Shown here: one piece after another, positions 1-8,827 of the stretch | Numbering within the stretch: position 1 is the stretch's first letter | Layout: every line of letters begins with the position of its first letter | NCBI RefSeq assembly: GCF_963678195.1 | Contig: NZ_OY782759.1 | Span: forward strand, 992,001 to 1,056,000 | Direction of reading: 5' to 3' | DNA length: 64,000 bases | From: an uncultured Hyphomonas sp. | GTDB taxonomy: Bacteria > Pseudomonadota > Alphaproteobacteria > Caulobacterales > Hyphomonadaceae | The notes under the pieces: generated by a model | Database searches by the model: none | Seen by the model: only the letters and a program-made list of their open reading frames with translations | Told to the model about the DNA's origin: nothing | Translations under genes and position numbers: made by a program

Positions 1-112
1 GAAGGAGCTCCGGCCGGTTTCGCCATGCCCTCACGCAGGATTGATCCAACAGGGGCGACAAGATCGTATAGGCGCTGTATGCCTCGGCAGGATAACAGGG
101 AGAGGGAAGCCC

Positions 113-979
113 ATGACCCATTCGGACCAGAGCGGCGGCTGGCGCGGCAAGTTTTCAGCCTTTGCGCTCGCACTCGCAATTTTCGGCGTTTTCTGGTTCT
201 TCATTGCGGCCGCGGGCACCAAGCTCGGCCTGTGGGACTGGCGCACCGGGTTTGGCACGCTGACCATGGGCTGGGGCCCGAAAATCGTGATGGCGGCGCT
301 GGCCGTCTCCATGCTCGCCCTCCTGGTGTCGCTGGTCGCGGCGCCGCGCAAACGGCCCTTCATCCTGGCGCTGGCGGCCCTGCTGGTCGCCGGCCTCTCC
401 ATGGGGCGCCTGTTTGCGGCGCGTGAGAACGCCAAACGCCTGCCGCCGCTGCACGACGTCCAGACCGACTGGGCCCATCCGATCATGCCGACCCCGGCGC
501 TGGTGTCCGCCCGGGCCTCGACCGGGGCCTATAACGAGATCGAGGAAGCGCCGGTCATCGCCGACGGTGCCAAGGGCAACTGGCCGGGCATGGAAGGCCG
601 TCTCGTCTCCGAAGTGCAGGAAGAGGCCGAATTCGACCCGGAGCGCCAGAAGAAGGAAGTCTCTGCGCCGTATCCGCACCTCGAAACCGTGATCCTGCCA
701 TCGGTGCCGTTCGACATGGCCTATCAGGCCGCGCTGGAGACGGTGAACGCGAATGGCTGGACCATCGTCACCGCCGAGCCGCAGGAAGGCCGGATCGAAG
801 CGACCGACACGACCTTCTGGTTCGAGTTCAAGGATGACGTGATGATCCGCGTGTTGCCGGAGGGTGAAAGCGGCTCTCGCGTGGATGTCCGCTCCACCAG
901 CCGCGTCGGCCTGTCGGATCTCGGCGCCAATGCCAAGCGCGTGAAGCTGTTCCTGGAAGACTTCGAAGCCCGGCTTTAA
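113..979 (+). CDS. Membrane-anchored DUF1499 family protein
   Basis: A 288-residue protein with about three hydrophobic segments in its first 120 residues (roughly 14-35, 60-82 and 86-105), followed by a soluble C-terminal domain of the DUF1499 type. The segment ending LSDLGANAKRVK is the recognisable family signature; the same signature, as YSDLGTNAKRVK, closes the protein at 60841-61251. The biochemical role of DUF1499 is unknown. The start at 113 is preferred over an in-frame ATG at 41 because a purine-rich gagaggga lies just upstream of 113 and the extra 24 residues look non-coding. It converges with the hydrolase gene ending at 993 and has no obvious operon partner in the window. Confidence 0.8.
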   Translation: MTHSDQSGGWRGKFSAFALALAIFGVFWFFIAAAGTKLGLWDWRTGFGTLTMGWGPKIVMAALAVSMLALLVSLVAAPRKRPFILALAALLVAGLSMGRLFAARENAKRLPPLHDVQTDWAHPIMPTPALVSARASTGAYNEIEEAPVIADGAKGNWPGMEGRLVSEVQEEAEFDPERQKKEVSAPYPHLETVILPSVPFDMAYQAALETVNANGWTIVTAEPQEGRIEATDTTFWFEFKDDVMIRVLPEGESGSRVDVRSTSRVGLSDLGANAKRVKLFLEDFEARL

Positions 980-992
980 GGCGGGCGGGGGC

Positions 993-1850
993 TCAGCGCC
1001 CTTCGTTCAGGAAGGCGATGATCGCGTCAGGCAGCGCCGGATCGCCCACGGCAGAGACGTGGGTGCCGGTGATCTGCTTGTATTGCGCACCGGGGATGAT
1101 CTCCGCCAGTGTCTCACCGGACCCGTTGTCCGTGTCCTGATCGCCGGTAATGACGAGGACCGGCAGGTCGAACGTCTCCAGCAGGTCGCGCCCGGTATAA
1201 ATCCGGGCAGAGAGCGCGCCGAGATAACCTTCCAGCGTGCCGCCGCTGGCTTTCGCCCGCGCAAGGATGGCTTTCGCGGCGGGTGTGTCTTCCCCGCGCA
1301 TCGCCGCTTCGATTGCTGCGCGGAATCCGTCATTGCGGCTGGCATCTGTTTCGTCGGCCACGGTGTCGCCAACGCCGCCAAGCACCAGCCGGCCGCTGGA
1401 CCGGGAGAGGAGCTGGTAACGCAGCGCGCTGATCGCGCCCATGGAATAGCCGACGACCGCAAAGGGCTCGGCCCCCAGATGTTTCATCAGGGCAATCTGG
1501 TCGCGGGCAATGGCATCGCGCGGCCAGCTGGCAGGATCACCCGGCACCGGCGAGGCGCCATGGCCGCGCAGGTCCGGCGCGATGACGCGGTAACCGGCAT
1601 CCGCGATCTTCTGCGCGATGCCGGGCCGGACCCAGTTCAGGTCCGCATTCGCCGTGAAGCCATGGAGGAGCAGAACGACCGGCCCTTCGCCGAGGTCGAG
1701 ATAGGAAATGGGGGTGCCGTCAAACGACTCGAAGGTGCGGGTTACAGGGGCTGTCATCGCGGTCTCCACTGGCGGGGAGGCATGCGCGGCCGGCGTGACG
1801 GCCAGCGCTAGGCTGAGCATCACAGCGCCGAGGGCTGTATTCCGGTGCAT
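993..1850 (-). CDS. Exported alpha/beta-fold hydrolase
   Basis: A 285-residue alpha/beta hydrolase. The N-terminus (about residues 1-25, ending in an AHA-type site) reads as a Sec signal peptide, so the enzyme is probably periplasmic. Visible features are the oxyanion strand LLHGF (about 61-65), the nucleophile elbow GYSMG with Ser136, a TGDQD acid region near 236-240, and GTH with His264. The substrate cannot be told from sequence; esterase, lactonase and peptidase activities are all possible. It lies 56 bp downstream of oppC on the same strand, so it is probably transcribed with the peptide-transporter permeases and may process an imported substrate (inference). The ATG at 1850 is chosen because the signal peptide starts there; a longer reading would run through oppC in another frame. 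Confidence 0.85.
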   Translation of the reverse strand: MHRNTALGAVMLSLALAVTPAAHASPPVETAMTAPVTRTFESFDGTPISYLDLGEGPVVLLLHGFTANADLNWVRPGIAQKIADAGYRVIAPDLRGHGASPVPGDPASWPRDAIARDQIALMKHLGAEPFAVVGYSMGAISALRYQLLSRSSGRLVLGGVGDTVADETDASRNDGFRAAIEAAMRGEDTPAAKAILARAKASGGTLEGYLGALSARIYTGRDLLETFDLPVLVITGDQDTDNGSGETLAEIIPGAQYKQITGTHVSAVGDPALPDAIIAFLNEGR

Positions 1851-1906
1851 GGATTGTCCTCCCGATGCCGGGAGTGTGCCGGGCCTGTTCTCGACAGGCA
1901 AGCCGC

Positions 1907-2818
1907 TTAGCGGTCTTTCGGGTCCAGCGCGTCGCGCAGGCCGTCGCCGATGAAGTTCAGGCAGAGCAGGGTGACCGCCATCGTCCCGGCCGGGGCGAGC
2001 AGCATCCAGGGCTTTTCTTCCATGCGGGACGCGCCGTCGGAGATCAGCACGCCGAGCGAGGTCAGCGGCTCGTTCACGCCGAGGCCGAGGAAGGAGAGGA
2101 AGCTCTCTGCCAGGATCACGACCGGAATGGTCAGCGTGACATAGACTGCCACAGGGCCGATCACGTTCGGCAGGATATGGCGCAGGATGATGGCGCGGCG
2201 GCTGACACCTGCGGCGCGGGCAGCCTCGATGAATTCCTTGCCCTTGATGGCAAGCGTCTGGCCGCGGACGATCCGCGCCATGGTCAGCCATTCGATGGCG
2301 CCAATGGCGGCGAAGATCAGGAAGATGTTCCGCTCGAACACGGTCAGCAACAGGATGACGAAGAAGATGAAGGGCAGGGCGTAGAGCACATCCACGATGC
2401 GCATCATGAAATTGTCCACCCGGCCGCCAAGATAGCCGGCCGTTGCGCCCCAGGTGACGCCGATGACGAGGCTGACGGCGGTCGCGACGACGCCAACCAT
2501 GAGCGAGATGCGCAGGCCGATCATCAGGCGGGCCAGCAGGTCGCGGCCCTGAAGGTCGGTCCCGAGGAGGTGCCAGTTCTCGAAAGTCGGGGCGATGGCC
2601 CGGGCATCGGAAATGGTGCGGTAGTCATGCACCCAGACCATCGGGCCGATCAGGGCGATGATCACCAGCACGCCGAGCACCCACATGGAGGCCACGGCGG
2701 CCTTGTTGTGGAACAGGCGGGCGCGGGCATCGTCCCACAGGGAGCGGCCCCCGGCGATTGCCTGGTTGACGGGTTCAACGCGTCCGGTCGGATCGAGAAG
2801 CGGGTCAGCCTGGCTCAT
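1907..2818 (-). CDS. oppC: Oligopeptide ABC transporter permease OppC
   Basis: A 303-residue inner-membrane permease of the binding-protein-dependent (BPD) type. It matches the OppC pattern through its length: an N-terminal SLWDDAR region, GTDLQGRDLLAR, the EAA loop that docks the ATPases (EFIEAARAAGVS, about residues 180-192), FLSFLGLG, and the C-terminus DALDPKDR, identical in form to enterobacterial OppC. Five to six transmembrane helices are visible. Its start codon overlaps the oppB stop by one base (TGATG), so the two are translationally coupled. No OppA, OppD or OppF gene is in the window, so the remaining subunits must be encoded elsewhere. Confidence 0.93.
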   Translation of the reverse strand: MSQADPLLDPTGRVEPVNQAIAGGRSLWDDARARLFHNKAAVASMWVLGVLVIIALIGPMVWVHDYRTISDARAIAPTFENWHLLGTDLQGRDLLARLMIGLRISLMVGVVATAVSLVIGVTWGATAGYLGGRVDNFMMRIVDVLYALPFIFFVILLLTVFERNIFLIFAAIGAIEWLTMARIVRGQTLAIKGKEFIEAARAAGVSRRAIILRHILPNVIGPVAVYVTLTIPVVILAESFLSFLGLGVNEPLTSLGVLISDGASRMEEKPWMLLAPAGTMAVTLLCLNFIGDGLRDALDPKDR

Positions 2819-3861
2819 CAGTCGTACTTCACTTTCGGGTCGAGCACCGCATAGAGGATGTCGGCGACGAGGTTCAGCAGCACGATCAGGCCAGCATAAA
2901 CGATGATCGCACCCATCACGAGCGTGTAGTCGCGGTTGAGCGCGCCATTGACGAAGTAGGAGCCGAGCCCCGGCAGGCCGAACACTTTCTCGATGACGAC
3001 CGAACCGGTCATCACCCGCGCCATGGCCGGGCCGGCATAGGAGATCAGCGGCAGCAGCGCGGCCGGCAGCGCGTGGCGCGCGATCACCTGACGCTCAGAC
3101 AGGCCTTTCGAACGGGCGGTGCGGATATGGTTGGAGCGCATCGTCTCGATGATGGACGCGCGCATCAGGCGGGAAATGATGGCGATCTGCGGCAGCGCCA
3201 GCGTGATGACCGGCAGGGTCATGTTGTGCCAGTTCATGCCGATATTGGGGTAGGTGCCGAGGCCGCCGACGGCAAAAATGCCGGCGCCAAGGGAGAAAAC
3301 CAGAATCAGGATTGGCCCGGTCACAAAGGTCGGGATGGATATCCCGAACATGGCGAGCCCCATGACGCCGTAATCGGCCGAGGAGTTCTGCCTGAGCCCC
3401 GCAAAAACGCCCAGCAATGTGCCAAGCGTTATCCCCAGGATCATCGCCAGAGAGCCGATCGTGAGCGAAATCGGCAAGCCGTCGGCGATCAGGTCGTTCA
3501 CGCTCTTGCCAAGCGTCTTGTAGGAGGGCCCGAAATCGCCGTGGAGCACGCCGCCGACATAGTCGAAATACTGTTCGTGCAGGGGCTTGTCGAAGCCGAA
3601 TTTGGCGGCGATGGCCTTTTCGGTGGCCGCCGGCAGCTTGCGTTCGCCGTCGAAAGGCCCGCCCGGGGCTGCGCGCATCATCAGGAAGGCCATGGTGATA
3701 ATGGCCAGCATGGTGGGAATGGCGATCAGCAGGCGCCGGGCTGTATAGGCCCATGGGATCCGGCTGAAGGCGCGCTGCAGGGAGGACAAGGGCAAATTTC
3801 CGTCGTTGTTGCAGGGCGGTAGTGAAAAGGTGTTCCGCCAGAACCTTGGCAGAACGCACAT
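2818..3861 (-). CDS. oppB: Oligopeptide ABC transporter permease OppB
   Basis: An inner-membrane permease, partner of OppC. The core begins near residue 38 (YTARRLLIAIP), carries the OppB hallmark PGGPFDGER, HGDFGPSYK, and the EAA loop (SKGLSERQVIARHALP). The drawn start (347 residues) is uncertain: family members are about 306 residues, and the ATG at 3861 has an AAGGAAGG directly against it, too close for good initiation. TTG codons at 3795 or 3789 are alternatives that would remove the atypical Cys- and Trp-rich leader. It is the first gene of an oppB-oppC-hydrolase unit and is divergent from the gene at 3922. Confidence 0.9.
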   Translation of the reverse strand: MCVLPRFWRNTFSLPPCNNDGNLPLSSLQRAFSRIPWAYTARRLLIAIPTMLAIITMAFLMMRAAPGGPFDGERKLPAATEKAIAAKFGFDKPLHEQYFDYVGGVLHGDFGPSYKTLGKSVNDLIADGLPISLTIGSLAMILGITLGTLLGVFAGLRQNSSADYGVMGLAMFGISIPTFVTGPILILVFSLGAGIFAVGGLGTYPNIGMNWHNMTLPVITLALPQIAIISRLMRASIIETMRSNHIRTARSKGLSERQVIARHALPAALLPLISYAGPAMARVMTGSVVIEKVFGLPGLGSYFVNGALNRDYTLVMGAIIVYAGLIVLLNLVADILYAVLDPKVKYD

Positions 3862-3921
3862 CCTTCCTTAGCTAGGTATCCGAATCGATCAAGACCGTCT
3901 CAACAGACAGGACCCTCCCAA

Positions 3922-4332
3922 ATGGCTGATATACGCCGCGTAACAGACGCATTCGCCGTTGCTCCGCAAATTTCCGAAAAAGATGTCGAAGAAATCGCTG
4001 CAGCCGGTTTCAAGACCATCATTGCCAACCGGCCGGACGGCGAAGGCGGCATCGAACAGCCGCGGATGGGGCCTATCCGGGCAAAAGCCGAAGCCCTCGG
4101 CCTGACCTTCGTGGCGCTGCCGTTTTCAGGCGCGCCGACGCCGGAAATCGTTGAGCGCATGGGCGGAATCCTCAATGAGGCGCCTCAGCCGGTGCTGGCC
4201 TATTGCCGCACAGGGACACGCTGTATCACCGCCTGGGCGCTGACCCATTCCGGGCAGGGCACAGGCAAGGAAATCGTCGACGCTGCAGCAGACGCGGGCT
4301 ACGATCTTTCCAGTATCGAATCGCTGCTCTAA
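3922..4332 (+). CDS. DUF442/TIGR01244-type phosphatase or sulfurtransferase-like protein
   Basis: A 136-residue single-domain protein of the cysteine-based phosphatase fold known as DUF442 or the Blh N-terminal-like family (TIGR01244, annotated as sulfur transferase). The P-loop Cys95-Arg-Thr-Gly-Thr-Arg100 fits C(X)5R, and the IIANRPDGE segment near 33-41 is family-typical. In other bacteria such domains accompany persulfide dioxygenase and sulfide-responsive genes; no such partner is next to it here, although an MBL-fold protein lies 1.1 kb downstream. Function is therefore limited to a probable thiol-phosphate or persulfide chemistry. It is divergently transcribed from oppB. Confidence 0.85.
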   Translation: MADIRRVTDAFAVAPQISEKDVEEIAAAGFKTIIANRPDGEGGIEQPRMGPIRAKAEALGLTFVALPFSGAPTPEIVERMGGILNEAPQPVLAYCRTGTRCITAWALTHSGQGTGKEIVDAAADAGYDLSSIESLL

Positions 4333-4466
4333 GGGCAGTTGCGTATGGCCGGTGATCACAATTGCGCCGCATTAAGTGTGTTGTCAGTGAGCTGGCGGCG
4401 TGCGAGGCAGGAAACCGGCCGCGAACCGTGTCGTGTTACATTGTTCGCCAGTCAGGAGAGTACGGT

Positions 4467-5405
4467 ATGACAGACCGGTTGTGGCTGACCGATTTCAAGT
4501 ACGACGACGGCGCAATGCTGGTGAAGAAAACCGGCGCGCGTATTCCGCTGACATTCTCGCTGATCAACGACGTTTTCACCTGGCTCGCTTTCTATGGCGC
4601 CGCCCAGTCCTGGCGCATCTGGCGCCGGATCGAGGGCCACAAGCGCCCGACCATCGCGTTCTACCCGGACAAGCCGCGCCCCTGGTATTTCATCTGGCCG
4701 GTGATGCATGTTTCCGGCGCGAAGCTGATCGACGATGTCACCAAAGCCGACATTGTCATGCAGTTCGACGATTGTACCGCTACGAACAACAAGCTGCCGG
4801 ACGTCAAGGACGGCGCGCGCCTCGTCAATTTCGAATGCCATGATGTGTCGAAGTCCAAGGTTGGCGTCGCTTTTGAAAAGGCGGCGGGCTATTCGCTTGC
4901 GGTCGACCCGACGACCTATACCGGCCGGATGGTGGAAAAGTCCGAACTGAACGCCGCGCATGACGGGCGTGTTCTGGAAGGCCCGCTGGATGAGGCCGTA
5001 CCCGGCAAATGCTATCAGGTCCTCGTCGACAATGAGATTGAAGGCGGGCTGGTTGAAGACCTGCGTTGCTGTCTCGTGAATGGCTCTCCAGTCGTTGTCT
5101 TCCGTAAGCGCCGGCCACTGGAGCGCCGCTTCGCGAATGAGAACGCGCAGGTGCTGCTTGACGAACCTCGCAATTGTTACACGGCGGATGAAATCACCGT
5201 GATCGAGCGCTTTGCGAAGGAAATGAGACTGGACTGGGGCGGCATTGACTGTCTACGTGATCGCAACAGCGGACGACTCTATATCGTCGATGCGAACAAG
5301 ACCGACATGGGCCCGCCGGTGGCGCTGAAGCTTGGTTCCAAGCTGAGAGCAACGCGCCGAATGGCTCAGGCTTTCGGGACACGGTTTGCGCCGAAGCGGC
5401 GATAG
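4467..5405 (+). CDS. ATP-grasp-like protein of unknown function
   Basis: A 312-residue protein with no family I can name with confidence. The C-terminal third resembles an ATP-grasp fold: a strand-loop LDWGGIDCLRD followed by YIVDANKTDMGP, where Asp and Asn would be the metal-binding acids of the ATP site (inference). The N-terminal part contains a conspicuous hydrophobic, aromatic block (PRPWYFIWPVMH). The start at 4467 has a clear CAGGAGAG at good spacing; the open frame extends upstream to 4362 but that part looks non-coding. It lies 36 bp before an MBL-fold gene and probably shares its transcript. Peptide-ligase or sugar-ligase roles are possible but not shown. Confidence 0.7.
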   Translation: MTDRLWLTDFKYDDGAMLVKKTGARIPLTFSLINDVFTWLAFYGAAQSWRIWRRIEGHKRPTIAFYPDKPRPWYFIWPVMHVSGAKLIDDVTKADIVMQFDDCTATNNKLPDVKDGARLVNFECHDVSKSKVGVAFEKAAGYSLAVDPTTYTGRMVEKSELNAAHDGRVLEGPLDEAVPGKCYQVLVDNEIEGGLVEDLRCCLVNGSPVVVFRKRRPLERRFANENAQVLLDEPRNCYTADEITVIERFAKEMRLDWGGIDCLRDRNSGRLYIVDANKTDMGPPVALKLGSKLRATRRMAQAFGTRFAPKRR

Positions 5406-5441
5406 GGATAAGTCTGCAGACTGAATTTCGAGAGACTGCAC

Positions 5442-6353
5442 ATGGCTATCCCTTACATTAAGGACATTGAATTCGAGTACGGGGTCGTTCAACAGATGAC
5501 GCCCCTGATCCGCAGGGTGATCGCGAACAATCCTGGTCCATTCACTTATGCTGGTACCGGTGTCTACATCATCGGGCATGGCGACGTGGCGGTGATTGAT
5601 CCGGGACCTGAGCAGCCGGAGCATTTCGAGGCGCTGAAAAAGGCGCTGGAAGGCGAGACCGTCACCCATGTTCTCGTCAGCCATGGCCACTCCGATCACT
5701 CGCCGCTGGCCCAGCCACTCGCCGAATGGGCGGGCTGCAAGACCTATGCGAAGAATTGCGGCGTGCCGACCGCCAAGGGTGAGCTTGGAAGTGCGGATGA
5801 TCTGGGCTTCATGCCGGATGTCAAAGTCGGCGATGGGGATGTGATCTCGGGTCCCGGCTGGACGCTGGATGTGATCGAAACGCCCGGCCACACCTGCAAC
5901 CATCTCTGCTTCGGCCTGCGCGAAGAGAATGCCTGCCTGTCCGGCGACCATATCATGGGCTGGTCCACCACCGTTGTCGCTCCGCCGGATGGCGATATGG
6001 GCGACTATATGCGCAGCCTGGAGAAGATCCGTTTAATGAAGTTTGGCGCGCTCTACCCGACGCATGGCGATCCGGTCAAAGGGCAGGACTTTGTCGAACA
6101 CTTCATCACCGAATATGCCGAGCATCGCCGCGAGCGCGAGCGGGCGATCCTGCACCATCTTTCGGAAGGGGAGAACCTCATCCCTGAAATGGTGAAAGAG
6201 ATGTACAGGGACGTCGACAAGCGTCTGCATCCGGCTGCGGCCATGTCTGTGCTGGGCCACATGATCGAACTGGTAAAGACCGGCCGGGTGAGCACGCCCG
6301 ACGACAAGCCGAGCGTGCGGTCGCATTTCGAACTGGTCAGCCCTGCGGCCTGA
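5442..6353 (+). CDS. Metallo-beta-lactamase-fold hydrolase (LACTB2/glyoxalase II-like)
   Basis: A 303-residue MBL-superfamily enzyme. The zinc site is complete: SHGHSDH (HxHxDH, about residues 80-86), a third-ligand histidine in ETPGHTCNH, the bridging aspartate in LSGDHIMGW, and a late histidine in YPTHGDP. The region after residue 210 (helical, ending near SVLGHMIELVKTGRV) matches the winged-helix tail found in LACTB2-like members, which cleave thioesters or RNA. Substrate is not resolvable. It sits 36 bp behind the ATP-grasp-like gene and converges with the AceE-like gene, leaving only 6 bp between the two stops. Confidence 0.88.
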   Translation: MAIPYIKDIEFEYGVVQQMTPLIRRVIANNPGPFTYAGTGVYIIGHGDVAVIDPGPEQPEHFEALKKALEGETVTHVLVSHGHSDHSPLAQPLAEWAGCKTYAKNCGVPTAKGELGSADDLGFMPDVKVGDGDVISGPGWTLDVIETPGHTCNHLCFGLREENACLSGDHIMGWSTTVVAPPDGDMGDYMRSLEKIRLMKFGALYPTHGDPVKGQDFVEHFITEYAEHRRERERAILHHLSEGENLIPEMVKEMYRDVDKRLHPAAAMSVLGHMIELVKTGRVSTPDDKPSVRSHFELVSPAA

Positions 6354-6359
6354 TCCTGC

Positions 6360-8744
6360 CTATCTCATGCTGAGGCCGATGCGGCGCCCTGCCGACAGGT
6401 AGTTCGCTGCGGCGACGATGGAATCCGCATCGATCATGAAGTGCCGGTAGAGATCATCGATCGTGCCGGTCTGGCCGAAATGCTCGACGCCGAGCGGCGC
6501 GGTGCGGTGACCCATGACAGACCCGATCCAGGCGAGCGTCGCCGGGTGGCCGTCGGTCACGGTGATCAGCGTGGCATCGCGCGGAACATCCGCCATCAGA
6601 CGTTCGATCTGGCTGGTCGCATCCTGGTGGCCCCGGGCGCGGGCCCGGCGGGCCGCCGTCCAGCCTGAGTTCAGCCGGTCTGCCGAAGTGATGGCCAGCA
6701 CGCCGATATCGCGGCGGTCATTGCCGATCCGGCCGGCCGCCTCGATCGCTTCCGGCGCCACACAGCCCTGATAGGCGATGACGACTTCGCAGTTCGGGCC
6801 CGGCTCGCGCAGCCAGTAGCCGCCATCGACCACACCCTGCCGGAAGTCGGCATCGTCGCGCGCCTTGACGCCCAGCTGCTCCAGTGGCCGCGTGGTGAGG
6901 CGGAGATAGACCGAGCCGCCGGTTTCGTCGCGCAGCCAGGTGCGCTCATCTGGATCGTTCTCTCCCGAGCGCTGGAGATAGTCGAAACTCCAGTCCATGA
7001 TGATGGACAGCTCGTCCAGATAGGCAGGCTCGAAGCTGACAAGGCCGTCCTGGCTCATCCCGATCAGTTGCGCGCCGATAGACTGGTGCGCGCCGCCCTC
7101 CGGCGCGAGCGTCACACCGGACGGCGTGCCCGCGATGATGAAGCGGGCATCCTGGTAACAGGCATAGTTCAGCGCATCGAGGCCGCGGGCGACGAACGGG
7201 TCATAGACCGTGCCGATGGGGATCAGCCGTTCGCCGAACAGGGAATGTGACAGACCCGCTGCGCCGAGCAGCAGGAACAAATTCATCTCCGCAATACCAA
7301 GCTCGATATGCTGCCCGCCGGGGGAGAACTGCCATTTCTGCGTGGAGGGGATGCGCTGCTGGCGGAAGGTGTCTTCCTTTTCCGTCCGGGCAAAGAGGGA
7401 CCGCCGGTTCACCCAGGGGCCGAGATTGGTGGAGGAGGTGACGTCCGGAGACGTCGTCAGGATCCGGTCTGCAATCTGGCTTTCGCTCTTGGCGAGCGTA
7501 TCGAGGATCTTGCCGAACCCGGCTTGGGTGGAGAGCGTGCGGTCATCCAGGAAGACCGGTCCGGGGCTTTCCACTTTCGGCGCGGTAAAGCGGCGCGGGC
7601 CTGCCTCGAAGAAGGGCACTTTGCCGAGGAAAGCGTTCATGCCGTCCTTGTCTTCGACGGTGGCCAGTTTCTCCCATTCCTCGCCTTCCGGCACGCCCAT
7701 ATGCGACTGGAAGTCCGCCATCTGGGCCGGGTTCATCAGGCCGGCATGATTGTCCTTGTGGCCTGCGAGCGGCGTGCCCCAGCCCTTGATCGTGTAGGCG
7801 AGGAAGACGGTCGGCCTGTCATCGGTGATGCTGTCGAAGGCCTCCGTCAGCGTTTCGAGGCATTGGCCGCCGAGATTGTTCATCAGGGCGTTCAGCTCTT
7901 CGTCGCTGCGCTTCGAAAGCAGGGCGGTGACCTCGCCCTGATCGCCGAGATCGTCCATCAGGCGTTTCCGCCACGCGGCGCCGCCCTGATAGGTCAGCGC
8001 CGAGTAATCCGCATTCGGACAGGACTGGATCCAGGCCTTCAGCGCCTCGCCGCCCGGTTCTTCAAACGCCGCCCGCTGCAGCGCGCCGTGACGCAGCACG
8101 ACCGTGCGCCAGCCGAAGGCCTTGAAGATCGACTCGATCTTTTCCCACAGGCCTTCATGCACGACGCCGTCGAGGCTTTGCCGGTTGTAGTCGATGATCC
8201 ACCAGGTGTTGCGCAGCTCGTGCTTCCAGCCTTCCTGAAGGCATTCATAGACATTGCCTTCGTCCAGCTCCGCATCGCCGACCAGCGCCACCATCCGGCC
8301 GAGCGGGCGGTCTTCCGCCCAGTCCTTTGCCGCGAGATAATCCTGCACAATTGACGCAAAAGCGGTCTCAGCAACGCCAAGGCCGACCGAGCCGGTGGAG
8401 AAGTCCACATCGTCCACGTCCTTGGTGCGGCTGGGGTAGGATTGCGCGCCGCCATAGCCGCGGAAGTTCTTCAGCTTCTCCAGGCTCTGATTGCCCATCA
8501 TGTATTGCATGGCGTGGAAGACCGGCGAGGCGTGCGGCTTCACCGCCACGCGGTCTTCCGGGCGCAGCGTGTTGAAATAGAGCGCCGTCATGATCGACAC
8601 CATGGACGCGCAGGACGCCTGGTGCCCGCCCACTTTCACATCGCCTTCGCCCTTGGGGCGCAGGTGATTGGCATTGTGCACCATCCAGGCGGACAGCCAG
8701 AGCAGGCGTTGTTCGAGGGTTTTCAGATGCTGGAGATCGGACAT
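6360..8744 (-). CDS. AceE-like homodimeric thiamine-diphosphate E1 enzyme (transketolase superfamily)
   Basis: A 794-residue thiamine-diphosphate enzyme built as a fused alpha-beta E1: PP domain, Pyr domain and transketolase C-terminal domain. The TPP-binding motif begins GDAELDEG at residue 156 and closes with WWIIDYNRQSLDG near 181-193, the same pattern as AceE (GDGE...NLQRLDG). HLRPKGEGDVKVGGHQ resembles the AceE N-terminal region. E. coli AceE is 887 residues; this shorter form is widespread in alphaproteobacteria and is usually annotated as transketolase or pyruvate dehydrogenase E1. No E2 or E3 gene is nearby, so pyruvate oxidation within a complex is an inference. A perfect 20-bp palindrome lies 14 bp upstream of the start. 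Confidence 0.85.
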   Translation of the reverse strand: MSDLQHLKTLEQRLLWLSAWMVHNANHLRPKGEGDVKVGGHQASCASMVSIMTALYFNTLRPEDRVAVKPHASPVFHAMQYMMGNQSLEKLKNFRGYGGAQSYPSRTKDVDDVDFSTGSVGLGVAETAFASIVQDYLAAKDWAEDRPLGRMVALVGDAELDEGNVYECLQEGWKHELRNTWWIIDYNRQSLDGVVHEGLWEKIESIFKAFGWRTVVLRHGALQRAAFEEPGGEALKAWIQSCPNADYSALTYQGGAAWRKRLMDDLGDQGEVTALLSKRSDEELNALMNNLGGQCLETLTEAFDSITDDRPTVFLAYTIKGWGTPLAGHKDNHAGLMNPAQMADFQSHMGVPEGEEWEKLATVEDKDGMNAFLGKVPFFEAGPRRFTAPKVESPGPVFLDDRTLSTQAGFGKILDTLAKSESQIADRILTTSPDVTSSTNLGPWVNRRSLFARTEKEDTFRQQRIPSTQKWQFSPGGQHIELGIAEMNLFLLLGAAGLSHSLFGERLIPIGTVYDPFVARGLDALNYACYQDARFIIAGTPSGVTLAPEGGAHQSIGAQLIGMSQDGLVSFEPAYLDELSIIMDWSFDYLQRSGENDPDERTWLRDETGGSVYLRLTTRPLEQLGVKARDDADFRQGVVDGGYWLREPGPNCEVVIAYQGCVAPEAIEAAGRIGNDRRDIGVLAITSADRLNSGWTAARRARARGHQDATSQIERLMADVPRDATLITVTDGHPATLAWIGSVMGHRTAPLGVEHFGQTGTIDDLYRHFMIDADSIVAAANYLSAGRRIGLSMR

Positions 8745-8758
8745 GGAGACCTGTGAAA

Positions 8759-8778
8759 CTGGTTACACGTGTAACCAG
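8759..8778. promoter_or_regulatory. Perfect 20-bp palindrome, probable operator of the AceE-like gene
   Basis: The sequence CTGGTTACACGTGTAACCAG is its own reverse complement over all 20 bases. It lies 14 bp upstream of the start codon at 8744, between that gene and the crotonase gene region, where a repressor dimer would block transcription or early elongation. A central CG with ACAC/GTGT half-sites fits LacI- or TetR-type operators. No regulator gene is adjacent, so the cognate protein is unknown. Confidence 0.7.
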
Positions 8779-8827
8779 CCTCTTGGCACAGGCCTTCCCT
8801 TACGTCCATGCACCCGCGTGGCGGGAT

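Noticed and set aside
1865-2854. 329-codon frame antisense to oppC
   Set aside because: Gln/Asp/His-rich shadow; OppC is intact on the other strand.
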